Assembly: GCA_902801585.1 (NCBI GenBank)
Contig: CADCIU010000021.1
Span: forward strand, 1-43,490
Source: an uncultured Lachnospiraceae bacterium
GTDB taxonomy: Bacteria > Bacillota_A > Clostridia > Lachnospirales > Lachnospiraceae
Reading direction: 5' to 3'
Length of the DNA stretch: 43,490 bases
Of the stretch, positions 7,930 to 16,407 are shown piece after piece. The translations under genes were made by a program, and so were the position numbers. The number at the start of each line of letters is the position of its first letter. The first letter of the stretch is position 1. The notes below the pieces were generated by a model. The model was not told the DNA's origin. It did not search any database and was given only the letters and a program-made list of their open reading frames with translations.

Positions 7930-10530
7930 ATGAAAGACCCCGACAACCTGTTGAGGAAAGTGGCCGCGCCTGTTGCGGCAACCATTATCGCGATGCTGAT
8001 CGTAGTGGCCGGCTGGGTATTTGTGGTGCCCAGAATTCCTGACGTGATTCCCGGAATAGGATCAACGACGCAGGACATCGAATCAGAGAGTGCAAAGGCG
8101 GAAGAGTCCAAAAAAGCAGAGAGACCCAGCACAAGGACCCCTTGGGGAGATCCTGCACTGGAAGCCAAAATGCGGAAGATCACCGGCAATACCAGCGAGG
8201 ATTTTGTGGCGGAGGATGCTTTCGATCTGACAGAACTCGACCTCACAGCTGATTATTTTGCGGCGGAAGACGAGAAGATCCGGGATATCAGTGCGCTCTC
8301 GGTCTTAAAGAATCTGGAAAAACTGCATCTGGGATACAATCAAATTGAGAAGATCGATGCGCTTTCAAACCTGAAAGAACTCAAAGAGCTGACCCTTTAT
8401 GGCAATGAGATCAAAAGTATCAAGCCGTTAAGAGGATGCAGCAAGCTGGAAAGTCTGGAAATTGGGAATAATCCCGTCACGGATCTCAGCCCGCTGACGA
8501 AAATCGACAGTTTGAAGAAACTGAATTTGTCGCCTGATCGCGATCAACCGGAGGCGGATTACAGTGAGGAGCTCCAAGTCGTGACCCGGCTGAAAAACCT
8601 GGAGAGCCTCGCCCTGTACGGATACGGTATTTCCGATGTCAGCATGTTTTCCGGCATGACACAGCTCAAAGAATTATTGCTTAACAACAACAGCATCTCA
8701 GATGTGGGAGAACTGCTGAAACTGAAAAATCTGGAAAGTTTGGGGCTGTCTTCGAATCCGATCACCGATCTTTCCGACATAGGGAAGATGAAGGGGCTTA
8801 AAAAACTGCTGCTGGCCAAGTACTACGGCGATGAAGGCGAGCTGTTGACGGATGTTCGGGACTTGTCAAGCCTGAACAAACTTGAAGAACTCAATCTGAA
8901 TGGGAATGCAATCACCGATCTGGAACCGCTGTCGGGAATGACAAAGCTTCAAAAACTAAACCTTTCCGAAAATCCGGCGACAGATATCGAGCCGCTTTCC
9001 GGACTGACAGAGCTCACGGAGCTTAACCTCTCTAAAGGTTATAACGCTTCGGAAGAGGTGCGGATCCGTGATATCAATGCGCTCTCTTCCATGACGAAAA
9101 TGGAAGAGCTTTCTCTCGATTACAGCAGCATCCGAGATCTCACTCCTTTATCGGGAATGACCGGACTGAAGAAACTGAGTCTTCGGGATAATGAGGTTGC
9201 GGACGTACAGGCACTTGCAGAGCTGCAAGGTTTGGAAAAGCTCGATTTAAGAGGAAACAATATTGTTGATCTTGACGCCCTGTCGAGTTTTACGAGCTTG
9301 AAAGAATTAGATCTTTCCAAGAGTTATGAGAGTGAGGACAGCGATCGAATAGGGGATATCAGCACTTTATCGAGGCTGACTAACTTGGAAAGCATTAACC
9401 TTTCTTATAACAAGGTCAGCGATCTGGAACCGCTGTCGGGGCTGTCAAAGCTGAAGAAGCTGGATCTCTGCGACAATAACGTCGACAGTGTTTATTGGCT
9501 TACCTCTCTTAGGAATCTTGAATCACTGGACCTCGCTTATAATCCGATCAAAGAGCTCAAGGATTTGTCATTGATCACAAGTTTGGAAGAACTGAATCTT
9601 TCGAAGCAGTACGGCGCAGGCGGTGATGAAAGACTCTTTGATATCAGCGCACTTTCCACACTGAGCAATTTGAAGAGCCTTTCACTGCAGAACAACATGG
9701 TCGCTGATCTGAAGCCGCTTTCCGGACTGACCAGGCTGCAGAGTCTGAACTTGTATGAAAATGCCGTCCTGAATGCGGATATTCTGGCAGACCTGCCTTG
9801 CTTAAAAGAGCTTAATCTTGCATATAATCCGATCGTGGATATCGATTTTTTGTCACAGATGACAGGTTTGGAGGAGCTGGACCTTTCGAAAGAGTATGAT
9901 ATGCCGCTTCAGGGCAGAATTCAGGATATCAGTGTATTGTCAGATCTTAAAAACCTAAAAGCACTGAGTTTAAACAACAACAAGATCCAAAACATGGAGC
10001 CGCTGACCGGGCTGACGAAATTGGAAAGGCTGTATTTAAACGACAATCAGATCAGCAGCATCAGCGAGCTGGAAGAACTGACAAATCTTACATCACTATG
10101 GCTTGCCGGCAACGAGATCAGCGACTTGGAACCGCTGTCGGGAATGACAAAACTGGGGAGCCTGTATCTGGACAAGAATCAGGTGCATGATATAAGCGCC
10201 TTGTCAGGATTGACCAATCTGCAATACCTGGATTTGAGCGAAAACCCGTTCACAAACAAATCGGTTTTGTCAAGCCTTACGGATTTAAGGAATCTGGATA
10301 TTTCCAAATCTTCCAATACGCCGGAGTCTGAGCGAATCGGAGATATTTCTTTTCTCAAAGGATTGGTGAAGCTGGAATGGCTGTATTTAAGCTATAACCG
10401 AATCACGAATCTGGATGCGCTCAGTGATATGAAGTCACTCCGAAGCGTGTCGCTCTACGGCAATCCGCTGTCAGAGTCACAGATCGAGGCGTTTAAAGGG
10501 GATCACCCGGACTGCAGAGTAAGTTATTAA
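7930..10530 (+). CDS. Membrane-anchored leucine-rich repeat protein
   Basis: The 866-residue protein has a short basic N-terminus, one hydrophobic helix (about 11-35) and a charged linker (about 45-85). Leucine-rich repeats of the 22-residue internalin type then run to the end (LxxLxLxxNxIxDLxxLxxLTxL). There is no cleavage motif and no LPXTG anchor, so a signal-anchor topology with the repeats outside the cell is expected. Every third to fifth repeat is enlarged by an acidic insert ending in RIxDIS. These enlarged repeats start near residues 106, 200, 295, 367, 462, 557, 652 and 791, mostly 95 residues apart. The last residues form a capping repeat. It is the last gene before a terminator. 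Binding partner unknown: adhesion or surface recognition is the usual role of such proteins. Confidence 0.85.
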   Translation: MKDPDNLLRKVAAPVAATIIAMLIVVAGWVFVVPRIPDVIPGIGSTTQDIESESAKAEESKKAERPSTRTPWGDPALEAKMRKITGNTSEDFVAEDAFDLTELDLTADYFAAEDEKIRDISALSVLKNLEKLHLGYNQIEKIDALSNLKELKELTLYGNEIKSIKPLRGCSKLESLEIGNNPVTDLSPLTKIDSLKKLNLSPDRDQPEADYSEELQVVTRLKNLESLALYGYGISDVSMFSGMTQLKELLLNNNSISDVGELLKLKNLESLGLSSNPITDLSDIGKMKGLKKLLLAKYYGDEGELLTDVRDLSSLNKLEELNLNGNAITDLEPLSGMTKLQKLNLSENPATDIEPLSGLTELTELNLSKGYNASEEVRIRDINALSSMTKMEELSLDYSSIRDLTPLSGMTGLKKLSLRDNEVADVQALAELQGLEKLDLRGNNIVDLDALSSFTSLKELDLSKSYESEDSDRIGDISTLSRLTNLESINLSYNKVSDLEPLSGLSKLKKLDLCDNNVDSVYWLTSLRNLESLDLAYNPIKELKDLSLITSLEELNLSKQYGAGGDERLFDISALSTLSNLKSLSLQNNMVADLKPLSGLTRLQSLNLYENAVLNADILADLPCLKELNLAYNPIVDIDFLSQMTGLEELDLSKEYDMPLQGRIQDISVLSDLKNLKALSLNNNKIQNMEPLTGLTKLERLYLNDNQISSISELEELTNLTSLWLAGNEISDLEPLSGMTKLGSLYLDKNQVHDISALSGLTNLQYLDLSENPFTNKSVLSSLTDLRNLDISKSSNTPESERIGDISFLKGLVKLEWLYLSYNRITNLDALSDMKSLRSVSLYGNPLSESQIEAFKGDHPDCRVSY

Positions 10531-10560
10531 GTTATTAATTGTCAGAAGAGCATAAACAAA

Positions 10561-10589
10561 AGGGGCCGTCATCGACAGCCCCTCTTTTT
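10561..10589. terminator. Terminator after the LRR gene, possibly bidirectional
   Basis: Arms AGGGGC (10561-10566) and GCCCCT (10578-10583) are followed by TCTTTTT-type sequence on the plus strand. On the minus strand the same hairpin runs into TTTTG, so it may also end the convergent ferredoxin transcript. Confidence 0.8.
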
Positions 10590-10624
10590 CATTCCATATT
10601 ATGCCGGGTCAATAGACCTTACGC

Positions 10625-10795
10625 TCAACCCTCAGCAATAGCGCCAACAGGACATCCTGCTTCGCAAGCACCGCAATCGATGCAAGCATCCGCGTCGATC
10701 TCGTACTGGGTATCGCCCTGAGCGATTGCCTCTACGGGGCACTGAGCTGCACAAGCACCACAGCTGATACAAGCATCACTAATAACACGTGCCAT
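10625..10795 (-). CDS. 2[4Fe-4S] ferredoxin (clostridial type)
   Basis: A 56-residue protein starts MARVISDACISCGACAAQCP. It carries two CxxCxxCxxxCP clusters, one at residues 9-20 and a second around DACIDCGACEAGCP, so it binds two [4Fe-4S] centres. It is a low-potential electron carrier. AAGGAG lies 9 nt before the ATG. It lies downstream of nifJ on the same strand and is the obvious electron acceptor for pyruvate:ferredoxin oxidoreductase. It has its own promoter at 10896-10924, followed by a perfect palindrome, so it can be made independently of nifJ. Confidence 0.95.
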   Translation of the reverse strand: MARVISDACISCGACAAQCPVEAIAQGDTQYEIDADACIDCGACEAGCPVGAIAEG

Positions 10796-10851
10796 AATTG
10801 TTGTCTCCTTTCTCTTTGTGAGTTAGCTAAGCCTAAACGGCCCAATTTGCA

Positions 10852-10887
10852 TTCAAGGCACAGATACAGCTGTATCTGTGCCTTGAA
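10852..10887. promoter_or_regulatory. Perfect 36-bp palindrome at the 5' end of the ferredoxin mRNA
   Basis: Two 18-nt arms (10852-10869 and 10870-10887) are exact reverse complements with no spacer. The predicted +1 from the promoter at 10896-10924 falls within a few bases of the outer edge, so the ferredoxin mRNA would begin with this hairpin. No T-tract follows on either strand, which argues against a terminator. It may be an operator or an mRNA-stabilising 5' stem. Confidence 0.7.
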
Positions 10888-10895
10888 ACAATCAT

Positions 10896-10924
10896 ATCTT
10901 ATCCTTTTTTGGCGTGCCCGTCAA
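10896..10924 (-). promoter_or_regulatory. Sigma-A promoter of the ferredoxin gene
   Basis: Read on the minus strand, TTGACG (10919-10924), a 17-nt spacer and TAAGAT (10896-10901) form a good vegetative promoter about 100 nt upstream of the ferredoxin start. Confidence 0.75.
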
Positions 10925-10971
10925 GGGAATCACAAAATGTATGCCCCTTTGGATCACACTTTTAAACTGAA

Positions 10972-13900
10972 TCACTCGTTGTACAGAGCGCCCAGTTTCT
11001 CGAGGTATGCATAGTGAGCCTTTGCATTGGCCTCGTTCTCCGCGTACATAGCGTCTGCCTTTGCAGGGTTGGAGCGCTTCAGGGATGTGTAGCGAACCTC
11101 TCCGCCCAGGAAGTCCATGTAGTTGTCGGTAGCGGGCTTGGAATCCAGGAAGAACTTCTTAGCGCCGCCGGCAGGATTGTATCTGAACAGATTCCAGTAA
11201 CCGGTCGTAACTGCGAGTTTCTCTTCGTCCTGAACCTTAGCCATACCCTTGCGGATACCGTGGTTGATGCAAGGAGCGTAAGCGATGATCAGAGAAGGTC
11301 CGGGATATGCCTCTGCCTCTGTGATCGCCTTGATGCACTGATTTCTGTCAGCGCCCATGGAGATCTGAGCGACATATACATAACCATAGCTCATAGCCAT
11401 AGCGGCCATATCCTTCTGCTTGGTCTCTTTACCGCCTGCTGCGAACTGAGCAACAGCACCGATAGGAGTAGCCTTGGAGGCCTGTCCGCCTGTGTTGGAG
11501 TAAACCTCAGTGTTGAAGCAGAATACGTTGATATCCTTGCCGGAAGCGAGGATGTGGTCAACTCCGCCGTAGCCGATGTCGTAGCACCATCCGTCACCAC
11601 CGAATACCCACTGGGACTTCTTGGCCAGGAACTGCTTCTGCTCAAGGATCTCCTTAGCTGCATCGGAGCCGTCAGCTGCAAGAGCTGCTACCAGAGCATC
11701 CGTTGCTGCGCCGTTCTCAGCGCCGTTTGCGAAGGTGTCGATCCACTTCTGAGCTGCTGCCTTGACGTCGTCGCCTGCAGTCTCAGCAATCGCCTCGACC
11801 TTGGTCTTGAGATTTGCTCTCAGGGACTGGTTTGCAAGAAGCATACCATAACCGAACTCAGCCGCATCCTCGAACAGGGAGTTGGACCATGCCGGGCCGT
11901 GACCCTTGTGGTTCACTGTGTAAGGAGTGGAAGGTGAGGAGTTGCCCCAGATGGAGGAGCATCCTGTTGCGTTTGCGATGTACATGCGATCACCGAACAG
12001 CTGAGTTACAAGCTTCGCATAAGGAGTCTCGCCGCAGCCTGCGCATGCGCCGGAGAACTCAAGCAGAGGCTGCTTGAACTGGGAGCCCTTCACTGTGGAC
12101 TCTTTGAACTTGTCGATTACATCCTGCTTGGGCTCGAATGTAACGGCTACGTTGAAAGCTGCCTGCTCGTTAGGCTGCTTCATGCCTTCCTCGAGTCTCA
12201 TCATGTTGAGAGCCTTGTTGCCCTTCTTGCCGGGGCAGACGTTTGCGCAGCTGCCGCAGCCTGTGCAGTCGAGGGAGGATACAACGATCGCGAACTTGTA
12301 TCCGGGCATACCCATCAGCGGGATTGTTACAGTGCCTTCAGGGAGCTTAGCGCACTCGTCGTCGGTCAGAGCCATAGGACGGATTGCAGCGTGAGGGCAT
12401 ACATAGGAGCAGAAAGTACACTGGATGCAGTTGTCAGCAGCCCAAACGGGAACGTTAACTGCGATACCGCGCTTCTCGTAAGCAGCTGCGCCGGAAGGTG
12501 TGGAACCATCCTGATAAACACCTGCTACGGATACGGGAACAGAGTTGCCTTCCTGACCGTTGACCTTGACCTGAATGTTGTTTACGAAATCGACAACATC
12601 CTGTCTTGCGCCGGTAGCGTGAACGAGATCATACTCTTCACCTTCTGCCTGGCCCCAAGATTCAGGAATGTCAACTTTGACAACGTTCTTGGCGCCGGCA
12701 TCGATCGCTGCCCAGTTCTTCTCGACAACGTCTTTACCTTTGCGGCCGTAGGTCTTCTCAGCAGCAGCCTTCATGAACTTGATCGCATCCTCCTCAGGGA
12801 TGATGTTGGCAAGCTTGAAGAATGCGGACTGAAGGATGGTGTTGATACGTGTCGGGCCCATGCCGGTCTCGATACCGATCTTAACGCCATCGATGGTGTA
12901 GAAGTTGATCTTGTGGTCATAGATGAATTTCTTGACCTGCGGAGGAATGTGGGACTCCAGCTCCTCTGCGTTCCAAGAGCAGTTCAGCAGGAATGTGCCG
13001 CCGTCTACCAGCTCCTGAGACATATTGAACTTGCGGATGTATGCCGGGTTGTGGCATGCAACGAAGTTAGCCTGGTGGATCAGGTATGTGGACTTAATGG
13101 GCTTCTTGCCGAATCTCAGGTGAGACATGGTAACACCACCGGACTTCTTGGAGTCATAGTCAAAGTATGCCTGTGCATACATGTCGGTGTTGTCGCCGAT
13201 GATCTTAATGGAGTTCTTGTTCGCACCAACGGTACCGTCAGCGCCAAGGCCCCAGAACTTGCAGCAGATGGTTCCCTCGGGAGTTGTAACGATCTCTTTG
13301 CCGGGATCAAGGGAAAGGTTGGTCACGTCATCAGTGATACCGATGGTGAACTCTTTCTTCTCGGTGTTGTTGTAAACAGCGATGATCTGAGCAGGAGTCG
13401 TATCCTTGGAACCAAGGCCGTAACGACCGGAGAAAACGGGAACATCCTTGAACTCTGTGCCTGCGATAGCTGCCTTGACATCAAGTGCGAGAGGCTCGCC
13501 GATGGAGCCGGGCTCTTTGGTTCTGTCAAGAACGGAGATCTGCTTAACAGTCTTCGGAATAGCAGCCAGGAAAGCTTCGGTGCAGAAAGGTCTGTACAGA
13601 CGAACCTTGACAACGCCGACTTTCTCGCCCAGTGCGTTGAGGTGGTCAACCGTCTCCTCGATGGTCTCGTTGACAGAGCCCATAGCGACGATGATCTTCT
13701 CAGCGTCAGCTGCGCCGTAGTAGTTGAACAGCTTGTAGTCTGTGCCGATCTTGGCATTGACTTTGTCCATGTATGCCTGAACGATCGCAGGCATCTCATT
13801 GTAAGTGGTGTTGCAGGACTCACGGGTCTGGAAGAACAGGTCGGGGTTCTGAGCGCAGCCCATCTGACGAGGATGTGTAGGGTTCAGGCAGTTAGCGCGG

Positions 13901-14508
13901 AACTCTGCGATCGCCTCGTGGTCGATCAGGTCGTTCAGATCGTCATAATCCCAGATCTGGATCTTCTGGATTTCGTGAGATGTACGGAATCCGTCGAAGA
14001 AGTTGATGAAGGGGAGTTTGCCCTTCACTGCTGCGCAGTAAGCAACGGGGGTCAGATCCATGACTTCCTGTACACTGGATTCACAGAGCATAGCACATCC
14101 GGTCTGTCTTGCAGCATAAACGTCGGAGTGGTCACCGAAGATATTCAGTGCGTGCGTACATACGCAGCGTGCTGCGACGTTGATGACGGCCGGAAGGCCT
14201 TCGCCTGCGATCTTGTAGAGGTTGGGGATCATCAGAAGAAGACCCTGGGAAGCTGTGAAGGTGGATGTCATAGCACCGGCAGCGATCGCGCCGTGGACAG
14301 CACCTGCAGCACCGGCTTCGGACTGCATCTCGGTAACCTGAACAGGCTGACCGAAAATGTTCTTGCGACCGGCGGTAGCCCACTCATCAACATGCTCAGG
14401 CATTACGGATGAAGGGGTAATGGGATAGATGGTAGCGACCTCTGTGTACGCATAAGAAGCGTGTGCAGCAGCCTCGTTACCATCCATGGTGAGAAACTTT
14501 CTTGCCAT
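10972..14508 (-). CDS. nifJ: Pyruvate:ferredoxin (flavodoxin) oxidoreductase
   Basis: This single-chain enzyme converts pyruvate, CoA and oxidised ferredoxin to acetyl-CoA, CO2 and reduced ferredoxin, the main pyruvate-cleaving step in anaerobes. The 1178-residue chain has the N-terminal pyrimidine-binding domain (MDGNEAAAHASYAYTEVA), a middle CoA-binding region and a ferredoxin-like insert with CIQCTFCSYVCP and CTGCGSCANVCP. The thiamine diphosphate domain contains CAGCGETPYAKL and GDGWCYDIGYGG. Length and domain order are typical. A strong promoter lies at 14576-14603. Codon use is strongly biased, as expected for a very abundant enzyme. The ferredoxin gene lies just downstream. Confidence 0.98.
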   Translation of the reverse strand: MARKFLTMDGNEAAAHASYAYTEVATIYPITPSSVMPEHVDEWATAGRKNIFGQPVQVTEMQSEAGAAGAVHGAIAAGAMTSTFTASQGLLLMIPNLYKIAGEGLPAVINVAARCVCTHALNIFGDHSDVYAARQTGCAMLCESSVQEVMDLTPVAYCAAVKGKLPFINFFDGFRTSHEIQKIQIWDYDDLNDLIDHEAIAEFRANCLNPTHPRQMGCAQNPDLFFQTRESCNTTYNEMPAIVQAYMDKVNAKIGTDYKLFNYYGAADAEKIIVAMGSVNETIEETVDHLNALGEKVGVVKVRLYRPFCTEAFLAAIPKTVKQISVLDRTKEPGSIGEPLALDVKAAIAGTEFKDVPVFSGRYGLGSKDTTPAQIIAVYNNTEKKEFTIGITDDVTNLSLDPGKEIVTTPEGTICCKFWGLGADGTVGANKNSIKIIGDNTDMYAQAYFDYDSKKSGGVTMSHLRFGKKPIKSTYLIHQANFVACHNPAYIRKFNMSQELVDGGTFLLNCSWNAEELESHIPPQVKKFIYDHKINFYTIDGVKIGIETGMGPTRINTILQSAFFKLANIIPEEDAIKFMKAAAEKTYGRKGKDVVEKNWAAIDAGAKNVVKVDIPESWGQAEGEEYDLVHATGARQDVVDFVNNIQVKVNGQEGNSVPVSVAGVYQDGSTPSGAAAYEKRGIAVNVPVWAADNCIQCTFCSYVCPHAAIRPMALTDDECAKLPEGTVTIPLMGMPGYKFAIVVSSLDCTGCGSCANVCPGKKGNKALNMMRLEEGMKQPNEQAAFNVAVTFEPKQDVIDKFKESTVKGSQFKQPLLEFSGACAGCGETPYAKLVTQLFGDRMYIANATGCSSIWGNSSPSTPYTVNHKGHGPAWSNSLFEDAAEFGYGMLLANQSLRANLKTKVEAIAETAGDDVKAAAQKWIDTFANGAENGAATDALVAALAADGSDAAKEILEQKQFLAKKSQWVFGGDGWCYDIGYGGVDHILASGKDINVFCFNTEVYSNTGGQASKATPIGAVAQFAAGGKETKQKDMAAMAMSYGYVYVAQISMGADRNQCIKAITEAEAYPGPSLIIAYAPCINHGIRKGMAKVQDEEKLAVTTGYWNLFRYNPAGGAKKFFLDSKPATDNYMDFLGGEVRYTSLKRSNPAKADAMYAENEANAKAHYAYLEKLGALYNE

Positions 14509-14532
14509 TTGTTTTCCTCCTGTAAATATTGC

Positions 14533-14546
14533 AGCGGTAAACCGCT
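14533..14546. promoter_or_regulatory. Inverted repeat in the nifJ leader
   Basis: AGCGGT and ACCGCT are separated by two A residues, about 25-38 nt upstream of the nifJ start and downstream of its promoter. It could be a small leader hairpin or an operator. Function not known. Confidence 0.4.
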
Positions 14547-14575
14547 AAGTTGTATAAACCCACAGCTTATCTAGC

Positions 14576-14603
14576 ATATTAATTCTAGCATCGGGGCAGT
14601 CAA
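14576..14603 (-). promoter_or_regulatory. Sigma-A promoter of nifJ
   Basis: On the minus strand, TTGACT (14598-14603), a 16-nt spacer and TAATAT (14576-14581) lie about 70 nt upstream of the nifJ ATG. Confidence 0.8.
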
Positions 14604-14682
14604 AATACAATGTCCTTTTAGGATTGTATTACGAAAAAACCAGTAATAATAACAAAAAAAGTGGTTAGTATAATCTAACTAT

Positions 14683-14697
14683 TGTGAAAGTTTCACA
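14683..14697. promoter_or_regulatory. Possible operator upstream of nifJ
   Basis: A perfect inverted repeat, TGTGAAA-G-TTTCACA, lies about 80 nt upstream of the nifJ -35 box. It resembles operators of redox or catabolite regulators, but the spacing fits neither the Rex nor the CRP consensus exactly. The regulator is not identifiable here. Confidence 0.4.
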
Positions 14698-14751
14698 GTG
14701 CCTATGAATTCGGCACTCAAAAACGCGTGCTAAATGTCTAAACGGATCTAT

Positions 14752-14783
14752 AAAAAAAATAAACAGGCGCCCGGCGCCTGTTT
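14752..14783 (-). terminator. Terminator of mecA
   Basis: Arms AAACAGGCGCC (14761-14771) and GGCGCCTGTTT (14773-14783) pair perfectly. On the minus strand the stem runs into a T-rich tail (A-run 14752-14759 on the plus strand). It lies about 100 nt after the mecA stop. Confidence 0.85.
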
Positions 14784-14879
14784 TCGGCAATATTTTCGTA
14801 ATAAAAGGATTTTCTGATAAATAGATTCTCCGGGAAAGGGATCCTTTGGCAAAAGGATTCTTCAGATGCCCGGCTGTGA

Positions 14880-15602
14880 TCACAGTTCCGCGAGCGTGGA
14901 CAAAGCATTATTTTTGCAAATGGTGCTGCAGTGGCTGATCAGATACTGCTGTCTTGCAGGGCTGACTTTCTCGGGCGTGCCGTATTCGGAGAGCGCCACG
15001 AGGACACTCTGCATAGCGGCAGTCTCTTCCATATCCTTCATTTTGAGAAGGAGGTACAGCTTCCGGCTCTTCTCATCGCGGTAAAGGGAGCTCTTACCTG
15101 TATAGACACAAGCGAGCGTTCGGGCCGCCTCGATCACATCGCTCATAGTCTCAAAGGTAAAGAGCCTGGACGTGAGCATAAACTCTTTCCTCTCGTTCAG
15201 GATGCTTTCTGCCGTCTTCGTATCGGGAGACGTCTGCCCGTTCTCCTTGATCGCCTTCAGAAGCTGGTTCAGAGGGGAGGCAGACTCCTGAGGAGGAAGC
15301 GCATCTTTCTTAACGGAAGGCGCGAAATTGGAGAACCGGGTATCAAGTTCTTCCGGGTTATCGACCTTGGTGACGATCAGAACGATGCTGTCCGATCCCA
15401 GCGGGATCGCCTCGATCATGAGCGGGTAATTTTCGGCGTCAAAACCGCACTGAACAGCAGCCTGTTCCATCATATCGCGGAATAGTGCTCTCGCTTTCTC
15501 TGTTCCGTATGCGAGCTCGCTTAAACGGAGCTGCCTGCGGGCCAGGTCTTCACCGGTGAGGATGCACCGGATCTGGCTGTTGCTGATTTTTTCTATTTTC
15601 AT
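14880..15602 (-). CDS. mecA: Adaptor protein MecA
   Basis: MecA hands substrates to the ClpC unfoldase of the ClpCP protease. The 240-residue product begins MKIEKISNSQIRCILTGEDL, typical of the MecA N-terminal substrate domain. A variable charged linker (about 95-135) follows. The C-terminal ClpC-binding domain (about 150-235) includes FTFETMSDVIEAARTL. The start is set by AAGGAG 5 nt upstream; the 13-residue longer form has no ribosome site. It is a single gene with its own terminator. A weak TTGACG-like -35 box lies near 15694-15699, but no convincing -10 was seen. Confidence 0.88.
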   Translation of the reverse strand: MKIEKISNSQIRCILTGEDLARRQLRLSELAYGTEKARALFRDMMEQAAVQCGFDAENYPLMIEAIPLGSDSIVLIVTKVDNPEELDTRFSNFAPSVKKDALPPQESASPLNQLLKAIKENGQTSPDTKTAESILNERKEFMLTSRLFTFETMSDVIEAARTLACVYTGKSSLYRDEKSRKLYLLLKMKDMEETAAMQSVLVALSEYGTPEKVSPARQQYLISHCSTICKNNALSTLAEL

Positions 15603-15825
15603 GAACGCTCCTTTTCCGGCTTCGCGAACCGCTTGGATCAATGTATCAAAGGTATTGCGCCTTTATTTTATTTTGAGGCATAGAGGGAATCCGCGTCAAT
15701 AGACGATTAAGAAAGATTATTATGAAAGATTTATGAACAGACCTGTTCACGGACCGGCTGCCCCGGACCGTTTTGTGCGAAATTCACGAGAATGGCGACT
15801 TTCGGATTTTCGGAAGGCGGGAGTG

Positions 15826-15855
15826 TTGTTTTTGCCGCAAAGACTGTATTAGAAT
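15826..15855 (+). promoter_or_regulatory. Possible promoter of a non-coding transcript
   Basis: TTGTTT (15826-15831), an 18-nt spacer and TAGAAT (15850-15855) lie directly upstream of the helical segments. The match is moderate. Confidence 0.35.
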
Positions 15856-16046
15856 AACACATGGAAGCAGGTGGAACACTATATGTGTCGGTAGGAGGTG
15901 ATGCATAACGTAACCTGTTAATCTATCATATCTAATTAACATATTATCTATGGGGAAAATCCCATTGTCTGAGATCTCTGGTCATTTCGACAGAACAGAT
16001 TCCAGAATGAATGAAAAGCGTCAGTATTAAAAAGTCATATTTGCAA

Positions 16047-16142
16047 TGACACGGTTTCGCCACTTCCCGCGGCGGATGCGGGGCGGCGGAGGACAAATCT
16101 CACGGAAAGGTCATGCCTCCACGGGGTTACCGCGATCCGTCA
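16047..16142 (+). ncRNA. Candidate structured RNA (three-way junction)
   Basis: An outer stem TGACACGG/CCGTCA (16047-16054 with 16137-16142, two bases bulged) encloses two hairpins: CCCGC/GCGGG (16066-16070, 16078-16082) and GGAGG/CCTCC (16088-16092, 16116-16120). The junction includes ACGGGGTTACCGCG, which superficially recalls T-box and c-di-GMP-I elements but lacks their invariant cores. A hairpin at 16153-16187 followed by a modest T-rich stretch could end the transcript. Confidence 0.35.
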
Positions 16143-16348
16143 TCACTTCAGGATAAGATCTACCGATCGGCAGATCTGTGATCTTATGTCTATTTTCAAA
16201 TCTGTATCCATATTTTGTCATTTCAAGGAACGCCTCGTATATCAGGAAACAGTGCGGGACCCGCATGCGGCAGCCGGTATTCGGGGCGTTCCGTCGTGCG
16301 CAGATATTAAGCCGTTCTTACACAAATGCGTGTTTAAACGAAATTTAT

Positions 16349-16377
16349 TTGTTACATTTCTAATACTCTGTTATAAT
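16349..16377 (+). promoter_or_regulatory. Sigma-A promoter of the GH18 gene
   Basis: TTGTTA (16349-16354), a 17-nt spacer and a consensus TATAAT (16372-16377) lie 30 nt before the ATG. The gene therefore has its own start site downstream of the structured region. Confidence 0.85.
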
Positions 16378-16407
16378 AACCACGTATATCTGAAAGGAGA
16401 AAAACGG

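Larger units (their letters stand above)
15603..16348. other. Gene-free structured region upstream of the GH18 gene
   Basis: No convincing ORF lies in these 746 nt. On the plus strand there are many inverted repeats: GAACAG/CTGTTC (15735-15748), a 9-bp stem with one mismatch followed by TTTT (15749-15774), ATGGG/CCCAT (15950-15965) and TCTGG/CCAGA (15977-16006). A closed three-way arrangement spans 16047-16142, and ATAAGATC/GATCTTAT lies at 16153-16187. A further long stem-loop, GGAACGCC/GGCGTTCC, is at 16227-16292. A possible promoter lies at 15826-15855. The whole looks like one or two non-coding RNAs or a long leader. No known riboswitch class could be assigned. Confidence 0.5.

Noticed and set aside
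12391..14412. 673-codon open frame antisense to nifJ
   Set aside because: It is a by-product of the strong codon bias of nifJ on the other strand. It has no ribosome site or recognisable domain.
16121..16134. T-box-like ACGGGGTTACCGCG motif upstream of the GH18 gene
   Set aside because: The T-box core needs TGGN before ACCGCG; here it is GGTT. The downstream gene is also not amino-acid related and has its own promoter.
16047..16142. Resemblance to the 3' part of c-di-GMP-I and to c-di-AMP riboswitches
   Set aside because: CGGGGTTACCG matches one known c-di-GMP-I 3' strand, but the GCAAA-containing core and second helix are absent. The c-di-AMP class 3' segment is also missing.
16186..16407. 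N-terminal extension of the GH18 protein
   Set aside because: It would cross the promoter at 16349-16377 and add a non-signal sequence before a good signal anchor. The ATG at 16408 has a strong ribosome site.
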